A DNA stretch of 64,000 nucleotides from Leptospira sp. WS4.C2 (GTDB lineage Bacteria > Spirochaetota > Leptospiria > Leptospirales > Leptospiraceae). Position 1 is the first letter of the stretch, and each line of letters starts with the position of its first letter. A program made the position numbers and the translations under genes. Below, in pieces: positions 37,858 to 46,196 of the stretch. The notes below the pieces were generated by a model. It was given only the letters and a program-made list of their open reading frames with translations, did not search any database and had not been told where the DNA came from. The stretch lies in contig NZ_CP162141.1 of assembly GCF_040833985.1 (NCBI RefSeq), forward strand, positions 1 through 64,000, in the 5' to 3' direction.

Positions 37858-38370
37858 AGTTTTAAATAACTTTAAAACTGTTTCCAGATTTCCTAAAACT
37901 AAGCTCCCACCTGAGCTTAAAATCGAAAATTCTAACATTAAGTTAATACTATTCCCGAAATCTTCATTCAATAAATACCCATCCTCATCGACCGCATAAC
38001 CAGAAGAATGTTGTTTTGTGGGTATTTTTGACTTAACAATTTCCGGTAGAATCCGGTTGTCATTTAAATAACCAAAAACAAGTTTTCCTTTTGCATAACC
38101 ATAACCAATTTCAAAGGAAGTCCCATCATCCACACAAGCTCCGCGAAAGGGATTGCAGTTTGCAATCACAATATCACAACTTTGAATGAGGGAGATGTTT
38201 TCTTGGAAAATTTGATTCGCTTTGGCCAACTTTGTTTTATCGGTAACCTTTCCATCGAAAGGAGTTAAGGCACGATAACCAAAGGATTCACAAAGATTTT
38301 TATAGTCTGAAAGTATTTCCAAAGCATTGGGCAAAAAAACTTCCGGACCCGCAAGATAGATGGTTTGCAT
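37849..38370 (-). CDS. Nucleoside 2-deoxyribosyltransferase-like protein
   Basis: A protein of about 173 residues. Family marks are TIYLAGPEVFLPNA at the N-terminus, LIQSCDIVIANCNPFRGACVDDGTSFEIGYGYAKGKLVFGY (with the catalytic Asp/Glu region), and a C-terminal Asn-containing segment NSINLMLEFSI. These enzymes exchange or hydrolyse the base of deoxynucleosides or nucleotides in salvage. ATG 38370 is chosen because the family begins there; the frame is open 27 bases upstream. It is followed on the same strand, reading direction considered, by nothing: its stop meets recD. Confidence 0.88.
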   Translation of the reverse strand: MQTIYLAGPEVFLPNALEILSDYKNLCESFGYRALTPFDGKVTDKTKLAKANQIFQENISLIQSCDIVIANCNPFRGACVDDGTSFEIGYGYAKGKLVFGYLNDNRILPEIVKSKIPTKQHSSGYAVDEDGYLLNEDFGNSINLMLEFSILSSGGSLVLGNLETVLKLFKTLK

Positions 38371-38412
38371 ACTTAACTCTATCAGGAGCCGGAACAAAAT
38401 TTAAAGGATTTT

Positions 38413-40902
38413 TTAGTTCGGCTGAGGATCAACAGGAGTCGCCTTGACTTCGCTAAAAGCAAACTTACCATCCAATCCAAAATAATAAAAACGAGGCCTT
38501 TGCGGATTATATTGTAAATCCCAAGCATCTAATGCGTTGTCCACTCCCACAAACCATTGGAAATGCCCAAAAAATCTTTGCGATAAACGCAAGTTTAGAT
38601 TTGTATGAGGATTCACCATTCGATATCCGTAAGTGGCACTTGTTGTACAAGCAGAGAGATTGTTTTCCGCACAATAATCAGAAACTCCTGCCGGGAGTGT
38701 ACTAAGCGCATTGGCTATGTTAGTTTGCGCCTGAGTAGCCAACAAAGTTTCTAAACCATCAAAGTTTGGTGGAAGATCGGGATTACACCAAAATGGATTT
38801 TTAACACAATAGTAAGGTTGTTTTCCAAAAACCACAGCAAATACAGATAAAGACAATCCACTAGACTTTTCATCCAAACGAACACTAAAGTTCCAACGAT
38901 GCGGACCTCTTCCTTCAAGTGGTAGTTTAGTCAATTCATCTCTTGAATCCGTATAAGTATACCCAACACTAGTGGATACAATCTCAGTAAGACGAATGTT
39001 GACAGAGGACTCAATCCCTTGAGTAGTTGCCTTCTGATAATTAGATGTTTGGTATACCATCAGACCCGACGAATCACGCATAGGATTGGTCCTGAATCCA
39101 ATTAAATTATCTACATTGTTATGAAATAAATTTGTACTATACCAAATTCTTTTTGTAATATCCCACTCCCAACCAAAATTATAACTCCTAGAAAGCTCTG
39201 GCTTAAGATTGGAACTACCCACGACACGGTATCCAACACCTGGATTTAAGAAATTAAAGTATAAATCTTGAAAACTCGGCGCCCTATACCCAAGCCCATT
39301 AGCTGCCCGAAAGCGGAATTGATCACTTACATCATAACGAATCGCTAATTTAGGAAGCCATTCGCCACCGTATATGGAATCATGATCGTATCGAACACCT
39401 GGAACAATTTGAATTCTGGGTTTATCTGAGACTCTCCATTCATCTTGAACATAAAATGCATTCCGGAAACGATATGCATTTCCATTGATAGTTTGTCCTT
39501 TCGTTAGTTCAGGATTATAATCTTCATAACAAATATTGGGATAGGTCCTTCTACAATCAGGAGCAATACGTGCAGAAGAAATTTGATCTTGTAAGTTTTC
39601 AGCACCAACCGAAGTTACATGATTTTCAGAAAATTTATAATCTACTCTAGATCTAAATTCAGTCACTGCATTGTCTGTTCTTTGTTGAGAATCCAGATCA
39701 TCTGCTTTTCTTTGGTCTGTAGTGTATAAATCTTGAAACCTTGAGTAATTTGCATTTAAGTTTACATTCACTCTTTTGTTTGCTGCCCAATCCACGTTGA
39801 AGGCACCCATAAAGTCATGCGTTTTGTTTCGTCGATCATAAATAGTTCTGGGGGGTGCAGCATCTACAGCACTTTGATCCAAATGCCTATAATAAAACTG
39901 TCCTGTGAGAGTTAGGTTGTCCAGTGCATGATAAACAGTTTTATTGGAAAGATTCATATCGTTAAAAGCACTACCGGAAGTTGATTCTAGGGGTGGTGAA
40001 TAGTTAGGTAATCTTGTTGCGAAGAGATAGGAGTTCACTGAAGAAGTGTTTGCAGGGTACGGATTGTACCCTGGTGCGAGAGAGGCATATCTTCCATTCC
40101 TTGGACCCGGTGTTGCATCTGGCGTTAAGTCATAACCATCCCCTTTATGCCAACCTACAGTAATGAGAGTTGATAGTTTCTCAGTTTTTGCACCAACAGT
40201 TGCATAATTTCGAAACTCCGTATAAGGCCCGTAATACTTTTGACTTCCAGATCCACCGAGGGTCCGAAACTCTGCATATAATGGATCTTGAGCCTCTTTA
40301 GTAATAATATTAATCACACCAGCAATGGCATCTGAACCGTAGATAGCAGAGGAAGCTCCTTTTACGATTTCGATTCGTTCAATATCTTCTGCTTTAAAAC
40401 GAGTTAAATCAATGGATCCACTAAATCGCCCCGTAGTCCTTTGCCCATCCACAAGGATCAGAACGTTCTGTGCAGAAAGTCCTTGCAGGCGAACCGTTTG
40501 GCCTCTTTCGCCTGTTTGTGCTGGCCTTACTTCAATCCCAGGAACATTTCCCAACGTTTGCGATAGATCCCTTGCTCCCATAGCATCAATATCTTTTCTA
40601 GTGATCACTTCTGTTGTAATTGTTGAATCTTTTAGAAGATTCCGTCGTCTTGTCCCCGTAACAGTGATTATATTTGACCTATCACTACTTACTTCATTTG
40701 GTTGATTACCAGATTCGCCATGTTTGGTCTTTGTTAAAGTATTATCTTGAGGAATGGGTGTTTGCGGTGTTTCATCTTCTTTTTTAGGTATTACACTTTG
40801 CGAAAGTAAACTCACCTGAAAGAAAATATAGAATAAAAGAACCCAACAGAAAAAGACCACCCCATTTCTGGTGAACAAGTTTTTAATAACAAATTGATAC
40901 AT
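38413..40902 (-). CDS. TonB-dependent outer-membrane receptor, probably for haem
   Basis: An 829-residue outer-membrane receptor. After a signal-anchor-like N-terminus (VVFFCWVLLFYIFFQVSLLSQS) comes a TonB-box region (NIITVTGTRRR), a plug domain (VITRKDIDAMGARDLSQTL, GQTVRLQGLSAQNVLILVDGQRT, IERIEIVKGASSAIYGSDAIAGVINIITK) and a 22-strand beta-barrel. On its own it resembles BtuB/FepA types. The neighbours (HmuY-like lipoprotein, HmuTUVS) point to haem. It is last in a minus-strand set with two lipoproteins, 33 bases behind the HmuY-like gene. Confidence 0.9.
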   Translation of the reverse strand: MYQFVIKNLFTRNGVVFFCWVLLFYIFFQVSLLSQSVIPKKEDETPQTPIPQDNTLTKTKHGESGNQPNEVSSDRSNIITVTGTRRRNLLKDSTITTEVITRKDIDAMGARDLSQTLGNVPGIEVRPAQTGERGQTVRLQGLSAQNVLILVDGQRTTGRFSGSIDLTRFKAEDIERIEIVKGASSAIYGSDAIAGVINIITKEAQDPLYAEFRTLGGSGSQKYYGPYTEFRNYATVGAKTEKLSTLITVGWHKGDGYDLTPDATPGPRNGRYASLAPGYNPYPANTSSVNSYLFATRLPNYSPPLESTSGSAFNDMNLSNKTVYHALDNLTLTGQFYYRHLDQSAVDAAPPRTIYDRRNKTHDFMGAFNVDWAANKRVNVNLNANYSRFQDLYTTDQRKADDLDSQQRTDNAVTEFRSRVDYKFSENHVTSVGAENLQDQISSARIAPDCRRTYPNICYEDYNPELTKGQTINGNAYRFRNAFYVQDEWRVSDKPRIQIVPGVRYDHDSIYGGEWLPKLAIRYDVSDQFRFRAANGLGYRAPSFQDLYFNFLNPGVGYRVVGSSNLKPELSRSYNFGWEWDITKRIWYSTNLFHNNVDNLIGFRTNPMRDSSGLMVYQTSNYQKATTQGIESSVNIRLTEIVSTSVGYTYTDSRDELTKLPLEGRGPHRWNFSVRLDEKSSGLSLSVFAVVFGKQPYYCVKNPFWCNPDLPPNFDGLETLLATQAQTNIANALSTLPAGVSDYCAENNLSACTTSATYGYRMVNPHTNLNLRLSQRFFGHFQWFVGVDNALDAWDLQYNPQRPRFYYFGLDGKFAFSEVKATPVDPQPN

Positions 40903-40935
40903 CGAGAGTGCCTAAAACAAAACCGGACGCTAAAT

Positions 40936-41628
40936 TCACAACTTTTTCCATTGAAATTTGGGATACCCTGAAGTACCTGCGGCACTATAATAATCTAACA
41001 TTTGCAATGCGTATTTCGCACCATCACTACCTGTAATTATGTAAACATTTGTTTTTGCAGTTAATATTGTATTCGAATAAGTATACCAAGCACCATAACC
41101 AGAAGGCATAGGAGTTAGATCAAGTGGCGCTGCCATAACGGGATTGATACTTTCTGCAGACGCAGAAACCGGTCCACCACCAGCTGAATTAAGTTTTACA
41201 TCAACAACAGTTGTACATTCTGAACCGTTGAATGTTGCAGAGAAATTAGTGGACCCAGAATCACAAGCCCCACCACTTCCTGATCCACTGGTGCCACCAT
41301 TGGTAGCTACATTATACCTTTTGAAAGCAACATCCCACTGTGAAGAGGAGTCAACACCCACACCATCAGACTTTAAACTCACATAAATCCAAGCACACGC
41401 TGAGGAAGCGTTGACAGTTGATGTGTAAGTGCCCGTTGTGTTTACAGCATTTGCAGGAGCAACGGTACAAGGCAGTGTATTAGAATTTCCACCTCCGAGC
41501 AGAAACAACAAAGCAGCGGAATCATCCTCTGTTTTTGGCTTCATTGAACAATTCATAAAGAATGAAATCAATAAGCTAAAGAATGTAAAAACGAAAACTT
41601 GTTTCTTTATTTGCAATAAAATATCCAT
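40936..41628 (-). CDS. hmuY: HmuY-family haem-binding lipoprotein
   Basis: A lipoprotein of about 230 residues (lipobox FFMNC). The family pattern of HmuY is visible: SSQWDVAFKRYNVATNGGTSGSGSGGACDSG, later GYGAWYTYSNTILTAKTNVYIITGSDGAKYALQMLDYYSAAGTSGYPKFQW. HmuY of Porphyromonas captures haem from host proteins and hands it to the TonB receptor HmuR, which fits the receptor gene directly downstream. ATG 41628 is preferred over the GTG at 41640. The haem-ligating residues cannot be picked out by eye. Confidence 0.75.
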   Translation of the reverse strand: MDILLQIKKQVFVFTFFSLLISFFMNCSMKPKTEDDSAALLFLLGGGNSNTLPCTVAPANAVNTTGTYTSTVNASSACAWIYVSLKSDGVGVDSSSQWDVAFKRYNVATNGGTSGSGSGGACDSGSTNFSATFNGSECTTVVDVKLNSAGGGPVSASAESINPVMAAPLDLTPMPSGYGAWYTYSNTILTAKTNVYIITGSDGAKYALQMLDYYSAAGTSGYPKFQWKKL

Positions 41629-41696
41629 AGAAGATCTCACTTATTTTTTGTTAAATGTCGGGAAACCAAAGATTCTCCGACAATTTCTACTTTTCT

Positions 41697-42419
41697 CTAA
41701 AGAACACTTTCAGACGATACGATGATTTTAGTTCCAGTGAACAACGATGTGTTGCTAAACCGAAAGTAGGATTGAGTTCCGGTTTGGATTACGTTACTTG
41801 ATGTTGGCCATGCAGAGTAATTAATGATAGCATTCTCTTTTGAAAGTGTCGAAGTAACTTTACAATTTGCTCCGCCAACACCAGTTGTCCAAAGATAGGT
41901 TGTCGGTGCTGTGACAGTTCCTGAAAAACTTACACAGATTTCCTGATCCGTTGAATAATTAAAACTAGTTGGATTAGCCCCTGAATCCATTTGACCACCT
42001 TGGTAGTTTCCATATTGGGCGTTACGAAACCAAGCATACGGATTGGGACTAGATACTGATTTACCTGTTGTAAAAGTATATTGACCCGAAGCTGTCGGTG
42101 TTGTGCTTGTAGGTGTTGTGGAATAACCGACTAACAGATAAAAGTATCCATTGTCACCAAGAGCTTTCATCCCTTCAAAACGAAAGAAGCGACCTTGTCC
42201 CGCGCTTGGAGTACAGATCGCAGTATAGGCACCAGAAACATAAGAACTATCGATGATTGTTTCACATCTTTTCGTTGCATCAGCCATGGCCTGAGAGATT
42301 GAAATCAATCCCAAGAAGGTAGTATTGTTATCTTTGTTTTCTTCCTGTTCGCAGGAAATGAGTGTTAGGCTAAGGCAAGATGCCAAGGTCAGAGCTTTGA
42401 ATTTGTTGAGCTTGTTCAT
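41697..42419 (-). CDS. Hypothetical lipoprotein of haem locus
   Basis: A 240-residue lipoprotein with signal peptide MNKLNKFKALTLASCLSLTLISC. The mature part is Ser/Thr/Gly-rich with several Cys (CETIIDSSYVSGAYTAIC, EICVSF, ANCKV) that could form disulfides. I do not recognise its family. As the first gene of the minus-strand unit with the HmuY-like lipoprotein and the receptor, and divergent from hmuT across a dyad-containing promoter region, it probably takes part in haem capture at the surface. Confidence 0.75.
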   Translation of the reverse strand: MNKLNKFKALTLASCLSLTLISCEQEENKDNNTTFLGLISISQAMADATKRCETIIDSSYVSGAYTAICTPSAGQGRFFRFEGMKALGDNGYFYLLVGYSTTPTSTTPTASGQYTFTTGKSVSSPNPYAWFRNAQYGNYQGGQMDSGANPTSFNYSTDQEICVSFSGTVTAPTTYLWTTGVGGANCKVTSTLSKENAIINYSAWPTSSNVIQTGTQSYFRFSNTSLFTGTKIIVSSESVL

Positions 42420-42444
42420 AGGGGCTCTCCTGTTTATTTGATTC

Positions 42445-42500
42445 TAAGTCTCAAAATTATAGAACGCCGTTTCCTGTCAATATCTATATTGAGACTCAAT
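42445..42500. promoter_or_regulatory. Paired dyad motif between divergent haem units
   Basis: ATTGAGACTCAAT at 42488-42500 is a perfect 6-1-6 palindrome. A related motif in the opposite orientation (TTTGAGACTTAGA read on the minus strand) lies at about 42445-42457. Both sit between the divergent starts at 42419 and 42546. A Fur-family regulator would be expected here, but the motif does not match the E. coli Fur box by eye. Confidence 0.5.
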
Positions 42501-42545
42501 CTCTTTTATGATTGACACCTACCTTCTGTCTCCGATTCTTTGCCC

Positions 42546-43391
42546 ATGATTCGATTCAGATACTTACAACATATAGGGATATTATCCTTTGCTCTTCTAT
42601 CAACCTCCCCCCATTTTGCGGAGACGAACCAGCGTATCATTTCTGTGAATGGAACAATAACCGAAATGATCTATGCATTAAACTTGGAAAGTCAATTAGT
42701 GGCAGTCGATTCCACATCTTACTTCCCCAAACAAGCAACTTCCCTTCCGAACGTCGGCTACCAAAGAACATTAACTACGGAAGGTATTTTGAATTTGAAA
42801 CCAACTCAAATCGTTGGTCTGGAATCGGCAGGCCCTCCAGCGACGATACAAAACCTAAAAGATGCAGGTGTCCCACTCCAATTGTTCCCTGATGAATTCA
42901 AACTTGAAACTCCAACCAATCGTTTGTTAGGTATTGGTAAACTTTTCGGGAAGGAGAAAGAAGCTGCTGCCTTAGCCAAAACAATCAAAGAACAACTTCA
43001 AAAACTAAAAATAAATAAAACCAATATCAAAGTTCTCTTCATCTATTCTAGAAATCCTAGTTCCGTATTTATATCTGGAACTGGAACTGCAGCGCATGCG
43101 ATGATTGAACTTTCAGGAGCAAAAAATGCGGTTAGTGAATTTTCCGAATACAAATCCCTAACAAGTGAAGCTTTAGTAAAAGCAAATCCTGACATTATTC
43201 TTATGCCTGAAAAATCAGCGTCAGGGTTTGGCGGAGAAAAAGCGATTTGGGATATTAACGGAATGGAGTTCACAAGAGCAGGAAAAGAAAAAAACTTTAT
43301 TCTAGTAGATGACCTTCTTCTTTTAGGTTTTGGCCCCAGATTGCCCCTTGCTTTAAAAACTCTAAATGATCGTTGGAAACTTATTGAATGA
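42546..43391 (+). CDS. hmuT: Haem ABC transporter substrate-binding protein HmuT
   Basis: A periplasmic binding protein of about 281 residues with signal peptide MIRFRYLQHIGILSFALLSTSPHFA. The class III binding-protein fold typical of HmuT is visible: RIISVNGTITEMIYALNLESQLVAVDSTSYFPKQATSLPNVGYQRTLTTEGILNLKPTQIVGLESAGP, then KVLFIYSRNPSSVFISGTGTAAHAMIELSGAKNAV. B12-binding BtuF is similar, but the last gene of the operon is a haem-handling HmuS. ATG 42546 is chosen over the TTG at 42540. It overlaps hmuU by ATGA. Confidence 0.88.
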   Translation: MIRFRYLQHIGILSFALLSTSPHFAETNQRIISVNGTITEMIYALNLESQLVAVDSTSYFPKQATSLPNVGYQRTLTTEGILNLKPTQIVGLESAGPPATIQNLKDAGVPLQLFPDEFKLETPTNRLLGIGKLFGKEKEAAALAKTIKEQLQKLKINKTNIKVLFIYSRNPSSVFISGTGTAAHAMIELSGAKNAVSEFSEYKSLTSEALVKANPDIILMPEKSASGFGGEKAIWDINGMEFTRAGKEKNFILVDDLLLLGFGPRLPLALKTLNDRWKLIE

Positions 43392-44371
43392 AAAAAATAA
43401 TCTTCATTCTTAGCTGCGCACTCTTTACAATAGTTGCCGCCGTTATATCTTCTTTACTTGGTGCTATGCATATAGGTTGGGAAGATTTATTCCGAAGTGA
43501 TAGCATGGAGTCTCGTGTATTCTTTGAATTAAGAATACCGAGAATCTTATTAGGACTTATGGTAGGAGGATCTTTGGCTTGGTCAGGTGCTTTGGCTCAA
43601 GGTCTCTTCCGAAACCCAATCGTTGATCCAGGCCTAATTGGGATTACTGCAGGCTGTTCTTTGTTTGCTTCTATCGCTATTGTGCTTGGGACATCCATTC
43701 CATTCTTAAATTCAATATGGAGTGTCGTGATATTCTCATTTGTAGGCGGGATTTCCTCTTCATTCATCATTTTCTTTTTTGCAAAATCGAAAGGAAGAAC
43801 CGATATCTTCTCATTATTACTTTCGGGAATCGCTGTGAATGCTATTTGTTTTTCTGCGATTGGAATCTTAAGTTATATTGCAAACGAATCCCAACTAAGA
43901 AATCTTTCTCTTTGGAATATGGGAAGTTTGGGTGGAGCCTCCTGGGCCAATTTAAAATCTTTTTCCTGTTTTTTTATTTTTCCAATATTCATAAGCCCGT
44001 TCATTGCCAAACAATTGAATGTATTGATACTAGGAGAAAGAGAAGCAAGTCACCTAGGGATTTCAACAGAATTTTTAAAAACATCAATCATACTTCTCAT
44101 TGGAGTGAGTGTTGGTGCATGCATTTCATTAGTTGGAAACATTGGATTTGTAGGGCTTGCTGTTCCTCACATTGTTCGTTTAGCGATTGGCCAAGACTAT
44201 CGGTATCTACTGATCACATCTTACCTTTTAGGAGGAGGTCTATTGTGTTTTGCTGATGGAATTTGCAGAGTCATCATTTCACCCTCTGAAATTCCAGTAG
44301 GAATAGCTACAGCCCTACTCGGCTCCCCCTTCTTTCTTAGTTTGATTCGAAAAAGGATGAATCATATATGA
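43388..44371 (+). CDS. hmuU: Haem ABC transporter permease HmuU (FecCD family)
   Basis: A 327-residue FecCD-type permease with about ten TM helices. Characteristic parts are FFELRIPRILLGLMVGGSLAWSGALAQGLFRNPIVDPGLIGITAGCSLFA and the coupling region LNVLILGEREASHLGI followed by GNIGFVGLAVPHIVRLAIGQDYRYLL. It would form a homodimer with two HmuV ATPases in the inner membrane. It overlaps both neighbours by four bases (ATGA), so expression ratios are tightly tied. Confidence 0.95.
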   Translation: MKKIIFILSCALFTIVAAVISSLLGAMHIGWEDLFRSDSMESRVFFELRIPRILLGLMVGGSLAWSGALAQGLFRNPIVDPGLIGITAGCSLFASIAIVLGTSIPFLNSIWSVVIFSFVGGISSSFIIFFFAKSKGRTDIFSLLLSGIAVNAICFSAIGILSYIANESQLRNLSLWNMGSLGGASWANLKSFSCFFIFPIFISPFIAKQLNVLILGEREASHLGISTEFLKTSIILLIGVSVGACISLVGNIGFVGLAVPHIVRLAIGQDYRYLLITSYLLGGGLLCFADGICRVIISPSEIPVGIATALLGSPFFLSLIRKRMNHI

Positions 44372-45147
44372 CAATTGAAGCGAATAACTTAAACTATTCC
44401 ATTGGATCCAAACAAATACTATCCGAAGTAAATATAAAAATTAAACCCGGAGAACTCCATGTATTAATAGGAAGAAACGGAGCCGGTAAGTCTTCCTTAT
44501 TTCACATGTTATGTGGCGATCTTAACCCACATCCTGGAAAAGTTTATTTAGATGGAGTTGAAATAAAAAAATATACCAAAAGCCAACTAGCAAAAATACG
44601 AGCCGTCCTTACGCAAGAAACAACCATCACTTTTCCGATTAGTTCAGAAGCTATAATCGGTCTTGGACGTCATCCACATATAGCTAATCATACAAGGGAT
44701 AAAGAGATTGTTCAAACATGCCTAAGAATTACCGATTCTATCGAACAAAAGGAGCAAAATTATTCAACTTTATCTGGAGGTGAAAGGCAAAAAATAAACT
44801 TTGGCAGAATCCTTGCTCAAGTTTGGGAAACACCACCGAGATATATATTCCTCGATGAACCTGTTTCTGCTTTAGACATTCCAAACCAATACAAAACACT
44901 CAATGTATGCAGACATATGGCTGACCAAGGTTATGCAGTCTTTATGATCCTACATGACTTAAACCTCGCTGCTCTATATGCTGATACGATTACCTTACTT
45001 CACAAAGGTAAAATCATCAAATCGGGAAACCCAAAGGAAGTTTTAACATTAGAAAATTTAGAAACTGCTTTCGGAATGAAAGCAAGGATTCTAAACGCAC
45101 CAGAAGGAAATTTTATTATTCCAGAAATTACAGGAGAACCAATATGA
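44368..45147 (+). CDS. hmuV: Haem ABC transporter ATPase HmuV
   Basis: A 259-residue ATPase with Walker A GRNGAGKSS, signature LSGGERQKINFG, Walker B YIFLDEPVSALD and H-loop ILHDLNLAALYADTI. The sequence around the Q-loop (RAVLTQETTITFPISSEAIIGLGRHPH) is typical of HmuV. Stop and start codons overlap those of hmuU and hmuS. Together with HmuT and HmuU it imports haem from the periplasm. Confidence 0.95.
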   Translation: MTIEANNLNYSIGSKQILSEVNIKIKPGELHVLIGRNGAGKSSLFHMLCGDLNPHPGKVYLDGVEIKKYTKSQLAKIRAVLTQETTITFPISSEAIIGLGRHPHIANHTRDKEIVQTCLRITDSIEQKEQNYSTLSGGERQKINFGRILAQVWETPPRYIFLDEPVSALDIPNQYKTLNVCRHMADQGYAVFMILHDLNLAALYADTITLLHKGKIIKSGNPKEVLTLENLETAFGMKARILNAPEGNFIIPEITGEPI

Positions 45148-46196
45148 ATGAAAAATTAAAACAACAATGGGAAACTTTATCCAAAGAAATGCCCAAACTC
45201 AGAATCAGAGATGCCGCCAAACATTTGAAAGTCAGCGAAGCAGAACTTCTTGCTACAAAAATTGGTCCGACAGTCAAACTATTGAAACCAGATTGGCCAA
45301 GTTTCCTGCTGAACACAACGAACCTAGGTTATGTAATGGCTCTTACAAGAAATGAATCTTGTGTACATGAAAGGAAAGGAGTGTATAAGAATGTATCCAT
45401 CAATGGACAAACGGCGCTCGCTGTCGGCGAAGATATTGACCTACGAATCTTTTTAAAAGACTGGAAATATGGCTTCTATGTAGAAGAACCAAAGGATACA
45501 GGAATATTACGTAGCTTTCAATTCTTTGACTCCAAAGGTGATGCCGTACATAAAATCTATCAGACTGAAAAATCTAAAATGGACGGTTGGGAGTTCGCCA
45601 AAGCTGAATTTGTCGACGTCAACCAAACATTCAATATACCTTCGGCAGACATAAAATCGAAAACAGAAACAAATGATCCAAAAGAAATCCCTCAATTTCT
45701 TGAAGCATGGGGAAAACTGGAAGACACTCACGACTTTTTTTCACTCATTCGCAAGTACAACTATTCACGCGAATTTTCTTTAAAAGCTGCAAACGGGAAG
45801 TTTTCATTTAAGGTTTCGAAAGAAAATTTGTTAACTTTAATGGAAAAAGTAAGCAAACTGGAAATGGATATTATGATTTTTGTAGGCAATCCAGGAATGA
45901 TTCAGATCCATACGGGTAAAATTCAAAAGTTAGAGCCTATGGGTCCTTGGTTCAATATTCTTGATCCAGAATTCAATCTACATCTAAGAACGGATCAAAT
46001 TGAATCTGTTTGGATTGTCGACAAACCAACTAAAGATGGTCTCGTAACATCGGTGGAAGTGTTTGACAATGAAGAGAATCTAATTTTGCAGATGTTTGGA
46101 AAACGAAAACCGGGGATTCCACAATCGGATGCTTGGTTCCGATTGTCTCGAGAGTATACACATAAAACCGAGGAACTAGACTCTTCTTTTGTATAA
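45144..46196 (+). CDS. hmuS: Haemin-degrading factor HmuS/HemS/ChuS family
   Basis: A 350-residue cytoplasmic haem-binding protein with the duplicated HemS fold. N-terminal half: LRIRDAAKHLKVSEAELLATKIGPTVKLL and QTALAVGEDIDLRIFLKDWKYGFYVE. C-terminal half: MIFVGNPGMIQIHTGKIQKLEPMGPWFNILDPEFNLHLRTDQIESVWIVDKPTKDGLVTSVEVFD. Members bind haem and release iron or deliver haem inside the cell. It overlaps hmuV by ATGA and closes the haem operon; its 3' end overlaps a convergent histidine kinase gene by 21 bases. This gene decides the operon's substrate as haem rather than B12. Confidence 0.93.
   Translation: MNEKLKQQWETLSKEMPKLRIRDAAKHLKVSEAELLATKIGPTVKLLKPDWPSFLLNTTNLGYVMALTRNESCVHERKGVYKNVSINGQTALAVGEDIDLRIFLKDWKYGFYVEEPKDTGILRSFQFFDSKGDAVHKIYQTEKSKMDGWEFAKAEFVDVNQTFNIPSADIKSKTETNDPKEIPQFLEAWGKLEDTHDFFSLIRKYNYSREFSLKAANGKFSFKVSKENLLTLMEKVSKLEMDIMIFVGNPGMIQIHTGKIQKLEPMGPWFNILDPEFNLHLRTDQIESVWIVDKPTKDGLVTSVEVFDNEENLILQMFGKRKPGIPQSDAWFRLSREYTHKTEELDSSFV

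Noticed and set aside
38413..45147. Vitamin B12 uptake locus (BtuB-BtuFCD) with cobalamin riboswitch
   Set aside because: The families are similar, but the operon ends in HmuS and includes a HmuY-like lipoprotein; no cobalamin riboswitch elements are seen upstream.
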